DNA of 64,000 nt from Trichoderma breve (GCF_028502605.1 NC_079235.1:4588001-4652000); one strand, 5' to 3'. Counted from the first letter of the stretch, positions 35,077 to 47,520 are shown. The notes: a model not told the origin generated them from the sequence alone. A program made the numbers and translations.

Positions 35077-36869
35077 ATGCCTGCAACACATACAACTATT
35101 CCCTGCCCTGAGATCTACGGCCCGGGCACCTTTGTTGACAAAAGCTTTCTTGCTGTTCCCGATGATGCACGCCGAGTCTTCGAAATTCTTGCTAATGCGA
35201 CACCAAATTTTACAAAGAATCGCGACGTGTGGGATTCGGTCAAATTTCACGGCCATGATGAACCTATAATCCCAGGGCCCCTTAAAGCCCCCGTGGTCGC
35301 CGCTGCCCTTCATGCTATGTGTGGTGTTGTAGCGAATGAACTGCTTGCCGAACGTGACGGCCAAGAAGTGGCAGATCGGAGTGTCATCATCAATACTGAT
35401 CAAGCTGCAATCTGGCTGGGATCAATCTTGACCGTTCGACTGAATGGATCAGATGTTAGCGAGCTTGTGAAGATAGGCAAGGGGTCCTCTATCTTCGATC
35501 GTGATTTCGAAAAGGGTGTTTTCGACAACCCCCTTAGACTGCGAACCACAGCCATCTATCCCACTAAAACGCCCAGCGTTTGGTATCAGCTTCATGGGTC
35601 CCTCCATGCTGATCCTGTCCTCCGTGCTATCGGTGTCGATCCTTCCACCAAATGCGAGTCCCCAGCCGAGGCTTATAACCTCATTCGCGAGCAAGTGCAA
35701 AAGTTTACCGCAGACGAGCTGGAGATGATTATGCTCAAGAATGGATTTTGTGGGAGCATCTGCCACACTCCAGAAGGATGGAGCAAGACATTGATGGGGA
35801 AGCGCTTGCAAAGTCACCCCTTTGTCAATTATTCTCATCAGTCCCATGCTGTACCTACACCACCGACTCCTTTGCCAGTCTTGCCGGGAGACAAGCGCCC
35901 ACTGGCCGGTATCAAAGTTGTGGAGCTTGTTCGAATCATTGCTGGCCCGGTGATCGGAACTACTTTGGCTGCATTTGGGGCGGACGTGATTCGCGTCAAC
36001 TGCAGTAAACTCCCAGATCTAAACGTAAGATATAATTCCAATTAGGGCTATATACCACTAGCTAACTCTATTCTAAACAACAGGCTTTGCAATTAGCGTT
36101 GAACGCAGGAGTACGAACCATTGATCTAGATCTCACAAACGACGATGATCGAGCCCGGCTAGAGGAGCTTGTTCAAGATGTGGATATTTTTATTCAGGGC
36201 TTCCGACCAGGTTCCTTGGAGAGGAAAGGCTTCGGTTTGAACCACCTCCTCGAGACAGCCAACAAACGAGGTAAAGGAATTGTTTACGTGGAAGAAAACG
36301 CGTACGGGCCTGATGGTCCCTTCTATGAGAGACCTGGATGGCAGCAAATCGGAGATGCGGCCTCTGGCGCCTCTTTCATTACCGGACGTTCTCTTGGCTA
36401 TACTGATGGAACCAGTATCCTGCCGCCTCTTCCCATTTCAGATATGACTACGGGACTTGTCGGAGCTCTCGGGGCTTTGATGGCTCTTCGTGATCGCACG
36501 CGCAATGGAGGTTCCTACCGCGTACTCAGTTCTCTGGTTGCGGCCGATGCGATATCCCTTCTACCTGAGATTGGGTTATATTCACCAGAGGTGGTGCAAC
36601 GGAACGAGAAGACCTTCCAATGGGAAGTTATGGAACCTTCGCAGTACGTTTCGGAGCTGCTCATGGTGGTTATGAATGGTTGGAAGAGGGTCTATCCAGA
36701 TTATTTCGCCCAGGACTCGCCGATTATGACAACATTTGAGAAGAGCCATTGGGGACAGTTGCAATTGCTCAGTCCAGTTGTCAGGCTAGGGGACGACTCT
36801 ACAACTCCTCGTTGGACTACACCATCTGTACCTCACTGCTATTTCGACCGCAGCATTTCTTGGCATTGA
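35077..36869 (+). CDS. Class III CoA-transferase (CaiB/BaiF family)
   Basis: Exons 35077..36024 and 36084..36869 give 577 residues; the intron is phase 0 and joins LPDLN to ALQLALNAG. The second half carries the family core: GIKVVELVRIIAGPVIGTTL, AAFGADVIRVN, LVQDVDIFIQGFRPGSLERKG and the segment around GWQQIGDAASG that holds the expected catalytic Asp. The N-terminal half is the degenerate extra CoA-transferase-like region seen in many fungal members. Known relatives move CoA between acyl groups (carnitine, formate/oxalate, succinate/mesaconate). The neighbouring 3-hydroxyacyl-CoA/carnitine dehydrogenase makes a carnitine or hydroxyacid catabolic role attractive. Confidence 0.9.
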
Positions 36870-37847
36870 AAATTCATCTCAAGAGATACTCTAGCATAGC
36901 TTTAGCCAATTTTTCCTAGAAATTTTCCACGTGTTTAGTCAAAGCCTCGAAGAATGTGAATGCTCCTAAAGCTTAGTTAGTAAGAGGTAGCTACTAATTT
37001 GATGCCTGTTGCACATCAGAACTAATAGCAGCAGGCATTGGTTCCTATTAAAACCTACTCTGTATATATTTTTATATTGATTTCAGTCGATGTTTATTTT
37101 CATGTAGTCATAGAGTTGTGGTTGGGCTGTTTGTTCATTTACGCACAAGCCACACATTGGATACCTCGTAGTGTTCAATATTCCAGGTAATTAATCAATC
37201 AGATGAGGCCAAATGGCACGAAATCGGAAAATGCCAAAGGATCTTCACGCGAGCAATCCAAAAAACACATAAAGCCCCAAATAAATGTACTGCGTGATTA
37301 TATGCATGAAACCAATGGCGAGGACATACTTAGCCGGGAATCTGTCGGTAGAAAGAAGAGACATGTTCATCTTCGGCTGATCCGGATTAGAATTCTATGG
37401 CTCAATTTTCCAAGTTTCCACACATACCAAAGAATAACAAATTTGATGCTGCAGCTGGTGCATCTCTTGGACAAATGTAACGGACTGAGGCAGAGTTTCA
37501 TTCCGCGGGCCGAGGTGCGGGGCACGTGGAGAGCTCAAAAGTCGCATACCCGGTCCAATACCTAATCATGCACCTTTAACAAGTATTAGACTCCAGAAGG
37601 AGTGACAGGCTTTACTCTAATTTCCTACCAGCTGTTTGCAGATTAAAAACATATGGAAAAGAAGCGTAGCGAGTATGTTGACAAAACCCACTGCTTAATG
37701 TATCTTGATCTCTTTACCATATGTAATACTATCGCGTAATAGGGTTGTTATAAGACATACTTGAAGATGGATTTTTGTCTTACCAATTAATTACGCCGTC
37801 AAAAAGGATTGGGAGAAAGAGAAAATATCCTCGTTAGGAGCCGAAAG

Positions 37848-37888
<41 letters not shown>

Positions 37889-37998
37889 TGTTCTTAAAAA
37901 AAAATCTCTATAAGTATATTCACTGATCGATTAGAAGTATCTAGATATGAAACTACCTAGGCAGACGAAAATATCGGAGAATCGCATCCGGGTAGGTG
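36870..37998. other. Intergenic between convergent metabolic genes
   Basis: AT-rich; no gene supported. A 120-codon frame at 37203-37565 has no recognisable features. Contains the poly-A run listed separately. Confidence 0.45.
37848..37884 (+). repeat. 37-nt poly-A run
   Basis: An uninterrupted run of 37 A residues, followed 11 bp later by a shorter A run. It may be a retroposed tail, a slippage tract or an assembly-sensitive homopolymer. Confidence 0.95.
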
Positions 37999-39109
37999 TT
38001 AGCTCGAGGCTGGAGCCGCTTTCTTGCTCTTAATGAGTTCGACAAGACCTCTGTCCCGTTCGCTCTCTACACTCGCAATATCTGTGCTTTCCAACATTTG
38101 TTGTACACTTTTGTCCAACTCTTCGATTTCGTTCTCGCCGAAACCGAATGCATGAGCATCCATGTCTTTTATCCATCCTTGAATGCCCGGACCCAGGTGA
38201 GTGATTAATCGATGAAATCCTTCTTTGCCTCCCCCTCCGCCGAGGACATTGGTCATGAAAGGACCCGTAAATGCCCATCGAAGGCCAATGCCCGTGGTAA
38301 CGCAGATATCTCATCATTTCGTCAGCTTAGATCATTCAGTGTGATAGTTATGAAGTCTCACCACAAGCTTCGGCTGAGACAATCCCTCGATGAACGAGGC
38401 TGTATGCTTCCCTGGCAAGAGCTGCTTGAAGTCGATTTGCCACAAAGCCAGGGCATTCCTGGTTTACTAAGACAGGGCTTTTACCCATCGCTTTGTAAAA
38501 CGACATGGCAGTATCAACTGTGTATGAATTGGTTTTGTCGTGTGGTACGACTTCAACAAGTGGCATCTTCGCCATAAATTAGCTATCTTCTGGGGAGTAA
38601 TCACGTATAAGATAAGAAATACCAAGTGTGGCGGGTTGAACGGGTGGCCAATCAAAACACGCTCTGGATTTTGGCACTCGCTAATAAATTGCGACGATGG
38701 AATACCCGATGAAGAAGAAGCTATCACCACATTTTTTTTCGCTTTCGCATCTAAGAGAGCAAAGAGATTTCGTTTTAAATCCGGCCTCTCAGGCGCATTC
38801 TTCGAGTTTGTCAGCAACGAACGAGAGTCAAGGCCAAATATTCTATACCTCCTGGATGAAATCAACTTCACTGCAGTGATCACCCAAGCTTTCGCCCACG
38901 AAGGTGCAATTGGATATGGATGCATCACTATGGAGGCCAAGTTGCTTCAGCATCGGCCATGAATCTTGGAGGTATGCGAAAAGACGGTCTTTCGCCCCTG
39001 GAGCAGGGTCAGACACTAAGACCCTGAGTCCACGGCTAAGGAAAAGAGCCGTCCAGCTGGCGCCGATAACACCAGTGCCTACTACTCCAACTGTCTTGAT
39101 AGATTGCAT
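37999..39109 (-). CDS. 3-hydroxyacyl-CoA dehydrogenase family (L-carnitine 3-dehydrogenase / lambda-crystallin type)
   Basis: Exons 39109..38849, 38799..38623, 38566..38362 and 38309..37999 give 317 residues. The NAD-binding motif is VGVVGTGVIGASW. The catalytic region reads ASSSSGIPSSQF, then VLIGHPFNPPHLMPLVEVV with the conserved His and the HPFNPxxxxPLVE signature of the family. NQECPGFVANRLQAALAREA gives the C-terminal domain. Length and motifs fit stand-alone carnitine dehydrogenases, which oxidise L-carnitine to 3-dehydrocarnitine, better than the multifunctional beta-oxidation enzymes. All three introns are 49-56 bp and phase-consistent. Confidence 0.92.
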
Positions 39110-40880
39110 TTTCGATATATAAAGATATGTTATTAAACCTGGATTGTGAATGCAGCAATGAAGTTGATTGGGATCCTTATTTTCCTTCCTATTTATAATG
39201 TCTGTCTGTATACCCTTTTTGGAGACGGTATTTTCGGGCCGAGACTGTGTTCCATTTCTTTCAATACATTTTGACTAAAAAGTTTGAAACCAAACACAAG
39301 GCAAGCTCGTGAATGAGTGACGTTGAGAAGTTAGCTACTTCATGTGGATGCTGCCGAATTCCTCGGGCCACGGAGTTGATCTGCAGTTTGCCACGCCTAC
39401 CATGGTGATGGAGAGAAGGCTGGATCAAGATTGGCCGTCAGGATTGGGCTAACTAAATGTACTGTTATATCTGTTTGTTAGAGGGGGGAGGAATGTTGCA
39501 CCGAGGATGCGATATGAGAGGTGGAAATCCTCAATGCCGCTGCATGCACTAACCCTTACCGCTATGATTACTGCTAACACTGGGACGGGTACTATGATTC
39601 TCGCTACTACGTCGCGCGATCAATGTATGTCTCATCGTGGCCAGCTTCCCTAGCCATACATCGGCAGCCCCGAACAGTCCAATTCGCGACTTGACACGAG
39701 GTTGACAGAGAATGCTGAGCAGTTCTTGTAATTGAATCCCTTTTATCATGATGGCCGAGGCCCCACAGATTGCGATTCAAGGAAGTAACACCATTACCGT
39801 GATAAAGCGACTACGAGATTTTGGGCCAATCTACTACAGTAAAGTTGCGGGCACAGGACAACGATGACAACTCTTGCCTCTGGGTTCTTCCATATAAAAG
39901 AGCCGTCTTGACAATCATTCTAAGCTTCCTGAATCTTAATAAAATACCTGGTAGCTATCAACATACTAGCTCCCGCTAGCTCCGCTTACCGTCAAGATGT
40001 TACTGTGCTGACCATAATGCGGAAGAAGCTGTCGTAGCAACTCTCCAACGGCGACAACGGTTAGATGAACCGAGAGACCCTTGGCTGACGGGCACTTCAT
40101 CCCTGCAGCGACAATCCGGTGCTTGGAGAGAGGGCCGAATTGTTAATGTCTCCACTCGCATCTCGGAACCCGGGTGGCTTCGCTCTCGCAACTCTTCTGG
40201 ACCAGCCCTGAGACTTGCATACCGGGCAAAACCCTACCATTTCCGTTAGCGCATCATCGGCATAAGCTTCAGATAATTCTCCAACAGTTTGCTATTATGT
40301 CCTAGATAATGATGCAGACCCGTCGCGGCGATTCCATCTCATGCAACCAAGACGATAAGCTGCTGTCCCTTAGCGACTGCTCAGCCTGGCAGCAGTCCCA
40401 CTACGGGCTAAGGCAATGCTATTGGAGTCTCTACGCCTCTGTCCTCTCGTCCAAAGAATGAGAATGAGTCGATAATACGACACTCAATGAGCACTCAGCA
40501 TGGGCCCGTTGACATTGATCGAAAAAAATGACGCGCTATCCTATAGCGGCATTGGATATCGAGTCAAGAGTTAAGACTCCCCAACACGAGTGGCCAAGAT
40601 TGCGAAAAGCTGAATGTATGCAATTGACTCAAAGGCGATTTTTAGGCGTCCTATGCGCTAAGATTTGCAAAATTTAGTGGCTTGTTGCTGAGTATTACAG
40701 CGCTGCGACCGAATCCTAAGGCAGCACGTCTTAGCTTCCCCACTGATGTGATCTCGGGCCGTTTTTTTTCACCAGTGATTGCACTCAAGGTTACTACCGC
40801 TAATAAGGTTAGTTGAGAATTCCTGCATGTCGATGGCCTAGTGAATCTTGGCGACGGTATCTTTTAGTGCTGTAGAATAA

Positions 40881-41317
40881 CTATAGGCTTTGACGATTTG
40901 CAGTGGACTGGGAGGTTAGCCAAGTCTTGTTCCAGTTGATGGCGATGTAATCAGACAAAGGAAACTTGGAATCGGTGATTGGTCTCACTCCGTCGATCTC
41001 AGTGATTACCTGCGGCTCGTCTTGGCAGAACACAGAAAGCGGAGCGCCTTCAGGAATCCCAGATAAGTATTCCTTGCTGAAGTCCTTGGCCTGATCACTC
41101 AATCGGAGCTAATTGTCTATGCGGAGAAAGTTCTTGGCGTCTTTGATGCAGGATTGAGGAAGTCAGCGCCGTCAAGGATTTCTTGAAGGAGATCTGGCAG
41201 ATGGATTTCTACTACAGCGGATCCTGCGCCAGTTGGGAAACCTGCCTTGGGAAGTAGGTTTGATGACCCGTAGAGGAGCAGTTTGCTGCTTCTTAAGTCT
41301 ACGATTCTCGAAGCCAT
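40881..41317 (-). pseudogene. Unrecognised broken ORF pair
   Basis: A good ATG at 41317 opens a 66-codon frame (ASRIVDLRSSKLLLYG start). It ends just before a second 73-codon frame in another register, SDQAKDFSKEYLSGIPEGAP to the stop at 40881. No GT-AG intron joins them cleanly, so a frameshifted remnant is more likely than a spliced gene. Family not recognised. Confidence 0.3.
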
Positions 41318-41971
41318 CTTGTCCGACTTTTGGACTAGGGAGCAGTTATCGTTACTTCGTTTCAGCTGACCCAGTGAGTTTTTAGGCTGACCTCCTTGAC
41401 AAACTCATCAAAGGTGCAAATGCCTGAGACCCCTGCTGCAGGAGCAGCTTCCTCGCGTACTACTCCAGCGGGGGATCTATTGGGGTAACGTACACCTGTC
41501 TTTATCAGCTTCATGTCCCTCGTATGATCGAAAAGCTGACTTACATCCAGTCACGATTGTTCTAGAGATTTTATACCTCCGCTATCTTAATACCCAAAGC
41601 TATAATATTATTGAAGATTGTGCGCTTCTGCTAGTAGACTCAGCTCAAATGGTAATGCAACAACCTAGGGGTCCAGAGGCAAATATAACAATCAAAATAG
41701 CTAAAGCTAGGGCTAATGAAGCTAGCCAGGTTGCAATCGCCCCGCGTTTCAACCCGCCTTTGCAATGGAGCCAACAAATGCAACCATTCAGAGTCAGTCA
41801 TCCCGTACGGAGTAGATTAGCGCAATGTTACATTACCTGTACATGAATGGCACTTGGCCCAGCTAGGCTGTTGCTACATTGCCTGAGCTGATAAGGACAC
41901 GAGGTGGGCAGGGTAGCAATCTCAAGAGGAACGTAAGAAAAGAAAAGACAAGGGTGACCGCAATACCAGTG

Positions 41972-41978
41972 TATAAAG
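41972..41978 (+). promoter_or_regulatory. TATA box of the UNC-93-like gene
   Basis: TATAAAG lies about 150 nt before the ATG at 42125, which itself is in a good context (ACCATGTCC). Confidence 0.45.
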
Positions 41979-42124
41979 GTCACGAGCTTCCCCGGGGCGC
42001 GTCGATCTTGTGAAAAGCTTGAATCCGCTGTGGGACACCCCGCAACATTTGGCAATTTCTCAAGCTCACCCATTTGTTGACTCTGGCAGTGTAGCACACA
42101 GTCTGCTCAACAAACCACATCACC

Positions 42125-43858
42125 ATGTCCGCCGAAGAGAAGACCACGGTGGCGACCGACGTCGCAAATCCCCCCAGTCGCGAGCATGAAGTTGTCCACG
42201 GCGACGAGAGCAATGTCGACGTGCCTCTAGATTTGCCCGCAGGATGGAAGTACAGGCAGATTAGCCTTTTCGGCTACAAGATGCCTTGGTACGCGTCGCC
42301 CCGTGTCCAGCTCCTCATGGTTGCTTTTGTCTGCTTCATGTGTCCTGGCATGTTCAACGCGCTTGGTGGTTTGGGAGGCGGTGGTCGTGCCAGCGCGACC
42401 TTGGCTGACAACATGGTGAGTCACGCGAACACCCCCCTGCTCCATCTCACGTTCTTGCTGACACTGCTCGTATTAGAACACCGCCCTCTACAGCGCATTT
42501 GCTGTCTTCGGATTCTTTGGTGGCACCATCGTTAACAAACTCGGTGTTAAATGGACACTCGCTTTCGGCGGCATCGGCTATGGTATCTACGCCATCAGCC
42601 TGCTGGTTTCCCTCCATAAGACAGAACAGGGTTTCAGCATTTTCGCTGGTACCTTCCTCGGTATCTGTGCCGGTCTTCTATGGACTGCTCAGGGCACCAT
42701 CATGATCTCCTACCCAACCGAGCAAGAGAAGGGCCGATACTTTGCCTGGTTCTGGGCTATCTTTAATATGGGCGCTGTCGTCGGCAGTCTCGTAAGTAAC
42801 CAGCCGGATGGTCAGTCGGGTCTAATTTGAAGGCGACTCTAATGGACATTCTACAGATTCCTCTCGGCCAGAACATCCATCTTAGCCCGACGGCGCATGC
42901 TGTCAACGACGGCACCTATATCGGATTTATTGTCCTCATGTTCTTCGGCGCTTTCCTGGCAACCTTGCTTGTCAATGCTGGCGACATCATCCGACCTGAC
43001 GGCAGTAAAGTCATTCTGATGAAGCACCCCAGCTGGGTGTCTGAGTTTGTCGGCCTCTGGGAGACTTTGCGATGGGAGCCTCTCATCCTCCTGCTATTCC
43101 CCATGTTCTTCGTCTCCAACTGGTTCTACGTCTACCAGCAGAATGCCGTCAACGGTGCCGTCTTCAACGTCCGAACCAGAGCTCTCAACAGTCTCTTGTA
43201 TTGGCTTGCACAGATCTTCGCTGCCGGTATCTGGGGATATCTTCTTGACGTCCAGGGAGTTCGTCGTTCTGTTCGTGCTAAGATCACATGGGTCGTTCTT
43301 GTCGTCCTCACCTTCGCCATCTGGGGTGGTGGATACGCCTTTGAGAAGACGTATACCCGCGAGACCGTCAATCCTGAAGCTCCCGTCAACTACGTCGGCA
43401 AGGATTGGAGCGACTCTGGCTACGTCGGTATTATGTTCTTGTACATCTTCTATGGATTCTTTGACGCTGCTTGGCAGGCTAGTGTTTACTGGTAGGGATC
43501 TTCCGCCCTCTCCGACTACCTGTTTTTTTTTTACTGATCGCTAACACGTTCCTACAATAGGATTATGGGCGCTCTATCCAACTCCGGTCGTCGCTCTGCC
43601 AACTACGTTGGATTTTACAAGGGCATCCAGTCCGTTGGTGCCGCTGTAGTCAACAATCTCGATGCTCGCAAGCTGTCTTTCAAGACTGAGTTCATCACCA
43701 ACTGGTCCCTCCTCGCTGCCGCTCTCGTCTTTGCTGCCCCTGTTATTTTCTTCAAGATCAAGGATCATATTTCTGTCGAGGAGGATCTTCAAGGCACTGA
43801 CGAGACGATTGCTGATGTTCTCCCTTCTGGACATCCTGAGAAGCATATCGATGCATAA
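42125..43858 (+). CDS. UNC-93/DUF895-like membrane transporter of the MFS fold
   Basis: Exons 42125..42415, 42477..42791, 42857..43491 and 43561..43858 give 512 residues. The N-terminus is cytosolic and polar, followed by about 11-12 membrane segments (LLMVAFVCFMCPGMFNALGG first; ITNWSLLAAALVFAAPVIFF last). FCMCPGMFNALGG-like and NTALYSAFAVFGFFGGTIVN segments and NWFYVYQQNAVNGAVFNVR are characteristic of fungal DUF895/UNC-93-like proteins. Substrate unknown. It is codon-rich in C at third positions compared with its neighbours, suggesting higher expression. Just left of the P450/FAH group and could export or import its substrate. Confidence 0.9.
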
Positions 43859-44029
43859 ACGTGCCCATAGACGGCTGCCAACGCGTCACACTAACTTTCC
43901 GCTTTTGTAATGTTAGGATTGCAAGTCAATTCGAAAGTTAGCCATCATCTGGATAGGTTTTTAATCTTTGATCAGACCACTGTGGGAGCATTACAGAGAT
44001 ATTTCAGGATTATAGTTATAATATATATA

Positions 44030-44165
44030 TAATTTTGCTTTACTTAAATTATTTTATTATACTTAAGCTATTTTACTTTACTTAAACTACTTTACTATAC
44101 TGTAACTGTTCTACTGTACTTGAACTATCCTGCTTTGCTTTTCTTATGCTTGAACTATTTTACTT
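44030..44165. repeat. Imperfect AT-rich tandem repeat
   Basis: Blocks of ACTATTTTACTTTACTTAA type, about 20-25 bp, recur with drift in the 387-bp spacer between the UNC-93-like gene and the P450. The rest of the spacer is AT-rich and featureless. Confidence 0.6.
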
Positions 44166-44245
44166 TATTACTCTCAATACTATAAGACAAATTTAATAGC
44201 CTATTAGACCAAAGTAAAACCAAAGTCAAAATACTTTTCATTGCC

Positions 44246-45990
44246 TTAGCGCCTTTCCTTTAGACGTAAAATACACCTCTTCCCTTTTGGCACCAAAGCA
44301 AAATGATCAGTCATTTCCATATCATCATCGATCCTTGCGCTACCTATTTCAACACTGAACTTCCCTATCAGTGCAGCCGTTCCTACCTTCAGTTCCATAT
44401 ATGCCATGGGCTTCCCCAAACATGCTCTCTGTCCTTTGCCCCAAACAAGAATGTGTTCGTGCATCACATTGAGGTGATCTTCAGACGCAGAAAGCCATCT
44501 GCCAGGATCAAACTTTTCTGGGTTGGGATATACTGTTGGGTCTCTCTGAGTTGTATAAGCCTGGCAAGATGCAATTCCCTGTAATGAATAGTGAGCAGCT
44601 AATTGGTAGGTGATCCATTACGCAGAGGCTTACATTCTGGGGGATAGCGATTCCATCCACCACTGCACCTCCTTCACTAGGTGCAAGTCGCTGTAGACTT
44701 GCCGGCGCCGCAGGATGAAATCTCAATGTCTCATGGATTACGGCGTCCAACACACGCAACTTCATAACATGCTTATACTCTGGAACCTCTTCAAGTACTG
44801 CTTCGTCTAGTTCAGCCTGCAGCTGCTTTTGCCACTGCGGATGTTTCGCCAATTCGTAGAACATGTATGTAAAAGTGTTGCTAGTAGTATCAGTTCCAGC
44901 AAAAATTAGATTTGTCATCTCATTGACAATCTCGTTATCGTCTAGTGGGCCGTAGTCCTTGCTGCCGGCAATAAGCTTGGTGAGGAGGTCGATGCGATCC
45001 CCAGAACGGCCATGTCGCGCAATGTACTCGTTGAACTTTTCAGTTCCATATTTCTGTATATGGGATTGGCTTTTGTCGAAATCTATCAGGTTCACGCAAT
45101 GGTATACTCACATCATAGAATTCTGAGGCGATTCTCAAAAAATGCTGCATAGGCTTGTGTGGAATAGCGAGGAGGAGTGGACGAATGGCGGCAAATTGCC
45201 ACTCGATCAAAAGAGAGGGAAACACCTCATCTAGATCATACAAAATCTTGGGTGGCGCTTCATTATCAAGTCCACCAAAGCTCTGTCCAAAGAAGACAGA
45301 TCCTGCTGCGCGTAAGCAATTGTCTCTTTCATCTGAGAGTAGACACACTAACCAACAATATCGAGGGCAAATATTCGAAACCATTCCATCACATCAAGTG
45401 GCTGATTAGTTCTCTTTGACAAAACCTGTAGTAGCTTTTGAACTTGTTCTTTTACAAGTGGCTCTACAGCTGCAATTGATGCCGGTGCAAAGACATGTGC
45501 AATGCGCTTCTGCCTTGACCGATGCTCTGTCTTATCCAGGATAGTAAAAGAGCTCTGCCGGCCAAAAGCTTCGTATACAGGGCCTTTCATAAACTTATTC
45601 CCGGATCCATAAAGGTCTTTCATCGCTTGCCGACTAGAAAAAGACACTTCCCTTGGACCGATTCTAACAACACTGCCATACTTCTGATGGAGCTCGTGGA
45701 TAGTTTTGGAACGGCGTCCTGACATGTCAATCCAGATAAGCCAGAAGCGCGACCATCTTGCTTTCATAGGGCCTGGAACATCTTTGAGCGGGTCCCGTAT
45801 GATTGACTGCTACTGTTAGTTGAACAATCTTCGTTACTCGCGTTCACATTGACTCGCAACTGACCGAGAAGAAGAAGAGGATCAAAGCGCTGGCAATAAC
45901 AGACACTATAAAGCTTGGGTGCCTAATTGAAACCTTTTCAAGATTGTATAAATAATCTAGTAGGATCAAAGACATCGTAGGCATGTTCAT
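44246..45990 (-). CDS. Cytochrome P450 monooxygenase
   Basis: Five exons (45990..45865, 45809..45353, 45305..45112, 45053..44634, 44578..44246) give 509 residues. An N-terminal membrane anchor (FIVSVIASALILFFFS) and the proline hinge KDVPGP place it in the ER membrane. The I-helix reads FAGTDTTSNT and the K-helix ETLR. The heme-binding loop reads VWGKGQRACLGK, with Trp where most P450s have Phe but with Gly, Arg and the ligand Cys intact. It shares a promoter region with the divergent FAH-family gene, so hydroxylation of an aromatic substrate before ring opening is plausible. Other in-frame starts are 46077 and 45975. Confidence 0.92.
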
Positions 45991-46181
45991 TTTTGATCTA
46001 AATTGTCTCCAATCTTGCAGTGTAGGTATGGTTGGAAGATGCAAGAAAGAGCAAATAATACAATCGATACTACTCATATAACTACTTCGCGATTCCCTCT
46101 ACACTCTCAATTCACTGCTAAATACTATTCCGTAGCTTTGGGGCGTTCGGTATAGAGCTTACAGTTAGTCTTACCTCAGAT

Positions 46182-46230
46182 GTTCCGCTGTTGTCCGTGG
46201 TCTTCCGTGTTTTCCCGCCGTGGACCGATG
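46182..46230 (-). promoter_or_regulatory. CGG-N7 decamer array 1, P450/FAH divergent promoter
   Basis: On the plus strand CCG starts at 46185, 46195, 46205, 46215 and 46225, exactly 10 bp apart; one extra CCG at 46218 is out of register. Read on the minus strand these are five xxxCGGxxxx units. The array lies about 195 bp from the P450 start and about 300 bp from the FAH start. The layout equals the yeast Aro80 site (CCG-N7-CCG). Confidence 0.75.
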
Positions 46231-46520
46231 GGTAGGCAGTAGGGCTCCCGAAGGCAATGCCGATGTCGACTGCCGTATCAATAAACGAATGATAATGTAA
46301 ATACGAATGCCAATGACTACGAGAGCCGCCAGTTGATGTCTCCAGAGATGGGGATAACAGTTCTGAGCATGGGGTATAAGAAGAAGGGTAGACTAAGCTC
46401 ACTAGTCTCACTACCTGACGGTCTGGGGAACATAAGGCCCAGCTGATGCCATTGTTTATTCATCGCTTTGACCAATACTCAATCATATTGCATTTTTTTC
46501 TCATATTTTCTTATTACAAA

Positions 46521-47520
46521 ATGCCTGTCAATGTTCCCTGGACTCGCCTCATTCGCTTTGAATCCGAGGAAGATGTCAACATTTACTACGGCGAGCCGAT
46601 AATTTCCACTAGTCAATTAGACCTTGGACGATTAGAAAAGTCGCAACCGCTGAAGGCTAAGAAGATTACTGGAAATCCTCTCGATTCATCCTGTATCATC
46701 ACCGAGACAGTACTGACGGTTCGGCGACTCCTTGCGCCACTAGCAAGACAAGACATATCTGCCATTCGGTGTATAGGTGGAAACTATCGCACTCATTGTA
46801 AGTGACTGCATCCCAAAAGAAACAAACACGCCTACTTGACTAATTAATGTGAAGTGGATGAGCTTAGTATTCCACCTCCAGCATTTCCATGCATGTTTCC
46901 CAAGTTTCCAAACTCAATAGTTGGGCCTGGGGATAACATTGAGATTCCAAAAATTGCACAAGATGATCAAGCAGATTATGAGGGTGAACTTGTCATCGTT
47001 ATAGGAAAGGACGCAAAGAACGTTTCAGTAGAAGATGCATACGATTACGTTGCCGGCTATACAGTAGGCAACGACATGTCTGCTCGAAAATGGCAAGGCA
47101 ATTTTACAAGCAACTGCATCCCGCCTCCTCAAGCTGGATTCTCGAAAGCGTTTGACTCGTTTTGTCCGATCGGCCCATGTATCACTGCAGCACATGTTAG
47201 TAACCCCAGGTAGTCATCGTCCTCGAAGCTAATGAATCTCGTAGCTCGTGCCTAATCCTCAAGATCTCAGTCTTCGTACATGGGTAAACGGAGAACTGCG
47301 ACAGGATTCCAACACCTCTTACATGCTATTCAATGTCGCCCAGATTATTCAGTTTCTTAGTCAGGGCACAACCCTTTATGCAGGAGATGTGATTCTCACT
47401 GGAACACCGGGCGGTCCAGGCTTCACGATGCGACCACCGAAGTGGCTTCAGCACGGAGATAAGATTGAGATCAGAATCGGGAATCTAGGCACACTTGTAA
47501 ACCCAGTAACATATGCTTAA
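46521..47520 (+). CDS. Fumarylacetoacetate hydrolase (FAH) family enzyme
   Basis: Exons 46521..46797, 46855..47195 and 47245..47520 give 297 residues. The N-terminal region is short (WTRLIRFESEEDV), followed by the FAH core: CIGGNYRTH, the acidic metal-site segment YEGELVIVIGKDAKN, VAGYTVGNDMSARKWQ, SFCPIGPCI, TWVNGELRQDSNT and LTGTPGGPGF. Family members hydrolyse acyl-pyruvates such as fumarylacetoacetate or fumarylpyruvate, the last step of aromatic ring catabolism, or decarboxylate oxaloacetate. Pairing with a P450 favours an aromatic catabolic role. A true ATG at 46521 sits in a good context; the longer upstream frame starts without ATG. Confidence 0.92.

Larger units (their letters stand above)
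39110..42124. other. Three-kilobase spacer with only decayed frames
   Basis: No complete gene. A plus-strand frame open at about 40010-40249 without a good start, and a broken minus-strand pair at 40881-41317, look like remnants. Composition is less AT-rich than the 26-29 kb tract, so old coding or transposon DNA is likely. Confidence 0.45.
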
